From NCBI GenBank assembly GCA_034423115.1, contig DAOUJD010000039.1, positions 45,519 to 109,518 on the forward strand: a DNA stretch of 64,000 nt. The letters run 5' to 3'. Source of the stretch: Bin87 sp034423115 (GTDB taxonomy: Bacteria; Chloroflexota; Dehalococcoidia; Lucifugimonadales; UBA3495). Positions 60,967 through 64,000 of this stretch are shown here, piece by piece. A program made the translations under genes and the position numbers. Under the pieces are notes generated by a model. The model was not told the DNA's origin. It ran no database searches and saw only the letters and a program-made list of their open reading frames with translations. Positions within the stretch are counted from its first letter, which is position 1; every line of letters begins with the position of its first letter.

Positions 60967-62802
60967 ATGAGCGACGCAAACAAAACCCAGGTCGACCCAA
61001 TCACTCGCCAACTTATTCGTGGCAGCTTACGAGCCGCTCGCCTGGAGTGCGAATTGATCATCGAACGCACGGCTATGTCGGCGTTCATCCGCGAGAAGAA
61101 GGATTACACCGTCAGCTTTCTGGACCGCCACGGCCAGGAAATATACGGCGACACGATGGGGAGCGACATTCTGGGTTGCGTCTGGCAACACTATCCCGTC
61201 GAATCCATGCGGACGGGCGACCTTTACTGGTACAACGATCCCTACCTTTCGGAAGGGAGCATCACCCACACGCCGGACATGGTGTTCATCGCTCCCGTCT
61301 TTTGCGACGAAGAAATCGTGGCCTACTGCCATTCGTTCGCCCATTTCTGGGACTTGGGCGGATCCCGCCCCGGCAGCATTGGTCCCGCCAATACCGAAAT
61401 CTTTCACGATGGAACGCTGGTGCCTCCCATAAAAATCATCGACAGCGGTCGGCTCAATGACGAGGCTTACCGCATTATCCTCCGCAACTCCCGATACCCC
61501 GATTTGCTGGAAGGGGACTCACGAGCGCTGATGGCTGCGGCCAATCGGGCACAGGAACGCCTATTGGAGATGTTCGACCGCTTCGGAAAGCGAACCATGC
61601 TCGACGCTATCGCTGAAGATCAGGCCGACACCGGGCGTCTGGTTCGAGACAAGACTCTGGAAATGATCCCGGAGGGTGAGTACGCAGTCCGTGACTACAT
61701 GGACCACGAGGGCCTGGGGGACCACTGGCATTCATTCCACCTTACGCTGAGCAGGAAAGGCGACGAAATATCGCTTGACGCTTCCAACAGCGACGACCAA
61801 GCCGACGGATCAATAAACTTCATCGCCAGCGACGGCGCCCTCAAGGCGTATTTCGGCCAGTACTTTCACCAGTTTGACGCTTCGTTGCTCGCCAACCACG
61901 GCCTCCTGTCTGGAATAGACGCAGTGAAACTCCGTTCCGGCAGCATTCTCCGCCCGGAATGGCCGGCGGCGTTGGGTTGTCGCGCCCACACTTTCACCAA
62001 ACTCAAAAGCGCCGTCCGGGCCGTCCTGGCCCAAGCCACTGATGGCAACGTGATGGCCGGCGCCGCTGTGTACGTGATCGCCTACTGGCGCATGAAAGAC
62101 CGCGACACTGGTGCATGGCTGCTTTGCACCGACGGAATCGCGGTCGGGCATGGCGCCAGACCTTTCGGAGACGGCCTCGACGCCATCTACCAGAGGCACA
62201 ACGAAAACTACCCCGGCGAGTTCATGGAAATGGAGTACCCGCTCCGCTTGGAACGCTACGCCATATCCACGGATTCAGGCGGGCCCGGCAAATACCGCGG
62301 GGGTTGCGGCGTGATTCGAGACGTGCGCCTGTTGGCCGACGAGGGCACTTTCGGGTTGCGGGTTGAGAACAGCTTGTTCCCCACCTGGGGCGTCGCGGGT
62401 GGCATGGGCGGCGGAATTTCCAGGGTAGTCCTCAACCCGAGCACGCCTGATGAACGCGAGATCCGACCGTTCTCTGACGACAATCATTGGAAATGCGGCG
62501 ACCTGGTGCGGATATATACCGCAGGGGGAGGTGGTTGGGGCGATCCGCTGGAACGGGACGTCGCTATGGTTCTTGACGATGTCATGGACGGCTTCGTATC
62601 CGTTGACGCCGCCCGCGACAGTTACGGCGTCGTCATAAATCCCGAGACCAATCAGGTTGACAAACTCGCCACCGAGTCGCAACGAGACCAAATTCGCGTT
62701 GCCCGCGGTGGCACCAAAATGTTCCACCGTTTCAACTATTTCCAAACCGAGGCCGAGGAATACGAGTGGGTAAACCGGAATATACCTCGCGACGTCAGTT
62801 AG
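60967..62802 (+). CDS. Hydantoinase/oxoprolinase family protein, HyuB-like subunit
   Basis: A 611-residue protein, the second subunit of the pair. DPITRQLIRGSLRAARLECE, ERTAMSAFIREKKDYTVSFL and DPYLSEGSITHTPDMVFIAP are typical. SGGPGKYRGGCGVIRD and AGGGGWGDPLERD are the conserved Gly-rich parts near the C-terminus. The start ATG at 60967 is two bases after the A stop; the longer frame lies within the A gene. The pair could act on N-substituted hydantoins, oxoproline or acetone-type substrates, which are indistinguishable here. It is followed by a hairpin and tRNA-Gly. Confidence 0.93.
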   Translation: MSDANKTQVDPITRQLIRGSLRAARLECELIIERTAMSAFIREKKDYTVSFLDRHGQEIYGDTMGSDILGCVWQHYPVESMRTGDLYWYNDPYLSEGSITHTPDMVFIAPVFCDEEIVAYCHSFAHFWDLGGSRPGSIGPANTEIFHDGTLVPPIKIIDSGRLNDEAYRIILRNSRYPDLLEGDSRALMAAANRAQERLLEMFDRFGKRTMLDAIAEDQADTGRLVRDKTLEMIPEGEYAVRDYMDHEGLGDHWHSFHLTLSRKGDEISLDASNSDDQADGSINFIASDGALKAYFGQYFHQFDASLLANHGLLSGIDAVKLRSGSILRPEWPAALGCRAHTFTKLKSAVRAVLAQATDGNVMAGAAVYVIAYWRMKDRDTGAWLLCTDGIAVGHGARPFGDGLDAIYQRHNENYPGEFMEMEYPLRLERYAISTDSGGPGKYRGGCGVIRDVRLLADEGTFGLRVENSLFPTWGVAGGMGGGISRVVLNPSTPDEREIRPFSDDNHWKCGDLVRIYTAGGGGWGDPLERDVAMVLDDVMDGFVSVDAARDSYGVVINPETNQVDKLATESQRDQIRVARGGTKMFHRFNYFQTEAEEYEWVNRNIPRDVS

Positions 62803-62880
62803 GCAAAAAATTCCGGAACGGTTCACGATCGCGCCCCGACTAGACAGGTGGACAAAACGGGGCCTTTCTGGATGTGGGGC

Positions 62881-62922
62881 AAGGAAACCTCCGGACCGGC
62901 TTCAAAGGTCCGGTTCCTCCGG
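62881..62922. terminator. GC-rich stem-loop after the HyuA/HyuB pair
   Basis: AGGAAACCTCCGGACC and GGTCCGGTTCCT can pair with a short bulge around a nine-base loop. It lies about 80 bases after the HyuB stop and faces the tRNA-Gly gene on the opposite strand. No clear U-tract follows. Confidence 0.35.
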
Positions 62923-62947
62923 CAGCGGTGCGCGGTTGGCATAAAAA

Positions 62948-63022
62948 TGGAGCGGAAGACGGGATTCGAACCCGCGACCTTCTCCTTGGCAAGGAGACGC
63001 TCTACCACTGAGCCACTTCCGC
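62948..63022 (-). tRNA. tRNA-Gly (GCC)
   Basis: On the minus strand the acceptor GCGGAAG pairs with CTTCCGC, followed by T and an encoded CCA. The anticodon loop TTGCCAA in the TCTCC/GGAGA stem gives anticodon GCC, reading GGC. The T arm reads GGGTTCGAATCCC. Length with CCA is 75 bases. Confidence 0.96.
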
Positions 63023-63258
63023 TCAAGCACCGACCTGCGCAGGTCTTCGTGCTGATATCCAGAGTATAACCCCAATCTCGCAACGTGTACAGGGCGCGAG
63101 CTGATCGATTCAGGGCCGTTCGATGCTCCAGTAAATCCCCTCTCTGACCTTTCCCACTGCCAATGACACTTCCCCCTTTCCCTAACCCTTCACCTGTCCA
63201 TATCATTTAACCAACACACCAAATCCAACCCGCCAATCAAGCCACCAGCCATCCCAAT

Positions 63259-63443
63259 CAGGGCAATCGCACTTCAATTGTCGGCCCTTGGATAAGGCTC
63301 TCCCGGCCACCGTCATACCGGCGAAAGCCGGTATCCAGTGCCTGAAATCGGCAGTTTCGCGGTCGTTCTCTTCATTCGGGGGCCTCTGGACTCCGGCTTG
63401 CGCCGGAGCGACGGGCGTCTAAATTCTAAATGCGATTGCCCTG
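63259..63443. mobile_element. 185-bp MITE-like insertion with 13-bp terminal inverted repeats
   Basis: The ends are perfect inverted repeats, CAGGGCAATCGCA and TGCGATTGCCCTG. The insertion is flanked by a direct 10-bp duplication, CCATCCCAAT, and copy A of the host repeat has the empty site with a single CCATCCCAAT. Inside are two hairpins, TACCGGC-GAAA-GCCGGTA and CTCCGGC-TTGC-GCCGGAG. No coding capacity is seen, so it must be moved by an enzyme encoded elsewhere. Confidence 0.85.
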
Positions 63444-63590
63444 CCATCCCAATGCCCACATCCAAACACCGAACTCCCAAACTCCGCTCCCCCAAATCTT
63501 GTCACCCGCCCGCCAAAACCGTCAATTTCGCTCCCATTACAACCCAATCATCCCCCATTCACCCCCAAGTCCCACCCCAACGCTCTACTC

Positions 63591-63620
63591 AAATGAACAG
63601 AAATGAGCGGTAATGAGCGG
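63591..63620 (+). repeat. Three tandem 10-base iterons, copy B
   Basis: AAATGAACAG, AAATGAGCGG and TAATGAGCGG lie head to tail 90 bases before the ORF, matching the array in copy A in period and order. Confidence 0.7.
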
Positions 63621-63710
63621 GATATCGACAAAATCGCCGCTGTCCCGACCTCATATCCAATCCTTTCCATCCCCTTCATCCATGAAAATACCCCCCCGCC
63701 GAGGTAATCC

Positions 63711-64000
63711 ATGACCATCTCCCAAATCCGCCGCCGCATCAACGTCCTCAAGCGCAGGTTCGCCCTCGAACTCACCATCATCAAGCTCCGACGCATCGCC
63801 GAAGCCGTCGCCGACCACTGGGACCCCGATCAACCTCCCGAACCCGCCGACGTCATCGAGCGCTTCGTCAAGGACGGCTGCCGCCTTCCCACCTTCGGTA
63901 ACCTTCGCCACTGCCTGGACCGTGCCCGACGCCAGGGGGACGTCCCTCACCCTGAAGACATCGTCATCAACCTCCTTCCCTGGATTGACGGCGACCGCTA
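63711..64000 (+). CDS. Repeat-borne small helical protein, copy B (partial)
   Basis: The counterpart of the protein at 26894, cut by the window end after about 96 residues. It starts MTISQIRRRINVLKRRFA and keeps IIKLRRIAEAV, PPEPADVIER and a NLLPW motif. Most differences from copy A are conservative, and the frame stays open, so the protein is probably real. It has the same C-rich third positions. I do not recognise the family. Confidence 0.55.
   Translation, partial: MTISQIRRRINVLKRRFALELTIIKLRRIAEAVADHWDPDQPPEPADVIERFVKDGCRLPTFGNLRHCLDRARRQGDVPHPEDIVINLLPWIDGDR

Larger units (their letters stand above)
63111..64000 (+). repeat. Dispersed repeat family, copy B (cut by window end)
   Basis: Homologous to 26501-27226 over most of its length, with the same CAGGGCCGTT start, C-rich leader, three iterons and small ORF. 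It differs by a 185-bp insertion at 63259-63443 that copy A lacks. It runs off the right edge of the window. Confidence 0.8.

Noticed and set aside
62848..63069. Plus-strand ORF of 73 residues
   Set aside because: It runs through the tRNA-Gly gene on the opposite strand, so it is not a likely gene.

Overview
The window is a GC-rich bacterial chromosome segment with tightly packed genes. Its content resembles the Chloroflexota SAR202 / Dehalococcoidia lineage: four luciferase-like flavin-dependent oxidoreductases, several CaiB/BaiF CoA-transferases, a Rieske ring-hydroxylating oxygenase, SDR dehydrogenases, hydantoinase and amidohydrolase enzymes, LVIVD and NHL beta-propellers, and little central metabolism. 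That assignment is inferred from gene content alone; there is no rRNA or other phylogenetic marker. Layout: 1-5.7 kb holds a truncated luciferase-like oxidoreductase, a SlyD-like FKBP, an SDR, a two-gene membrane operon and a NYN-LOTUS RNase-like protein. 5.7-10.2 kb is a minus-strand operon (YqeY-like, purQ, EamA transporter, purL), followed by tRNA-Leu(CAA). 10.6-16.4 kb is minus strand: an FMN alpha-hydroxy-acid oxidase with a SHOCT tail, a luciferase-like oxidoreductase, an NHL propeller, a GIY-YIG-like protein, and a UGSC-type selenoprotein read through an in-frame UGA beside a conserved partner gene. 16.8-31.5 kb has a PAS-LuxR regulator, two more luciferase-like enzymes, a VOC protein, a large alpha/beta hydrolase, an adenosine-deaminase-like hydrolase, an MBL hydrolase, an aminotransferase, a dispersed repeat with a small ORF, an LVIVD propeller and a Rieske alpha/beta/SDR operon. 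31.6-37.5 kb is a plus-strand acyl-CoA cluster: cupin, two-domain CoA-transferase, thiolase-like protein, DUF35 protein, M24-fold protein. 37.7-39.6 kb is a lower-GC pair, a SAMHD1-like HD protein and a Panacea/DUF4065-like protein, that looks like a defence or toxin-antitoxin unit. 39.7-50.3 kb has a hydantoinase/RidA/hydrolase operon, a single-polypeptide sensor kinase plus OmpR-type regulator, and a MaoC plus two-CoA-transferase operon. 50.4-57.7 kb has an envelope operon (S49 peptidase, DUF4350-like protein, duplicated-domain lipoprotein), two NodB-like deacetylases and an amidohydrolase. 58-62.8 kb carries a possible regulator divergent from an HyuA/HyuB pair; then come tRNA-Gly(GCC) and a second copy of the dispersed repeat, split by a small inverted-repeat element with a clear target duplication. 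Overall the genes suit a heterotroph that oxidises and hydrolyses diverse small organic molecules: flavin and Rieske oxygenation, then CoA activation, hydration and thiolysis, with cyclic amides opened by hydantoinase-type enzymes. The observations most worth following are the UGSC selenoprotein with its bSECIS-like hairpin and partner gene, the HD/Panacea pair, the iteron-bearing dispersed repeat with the 185-bp insertion in one copy, and the recurrent pairing of one Asp-lacking with one Asp-bearing CoA-transferase half, seen once fused and once as adjacent genes.
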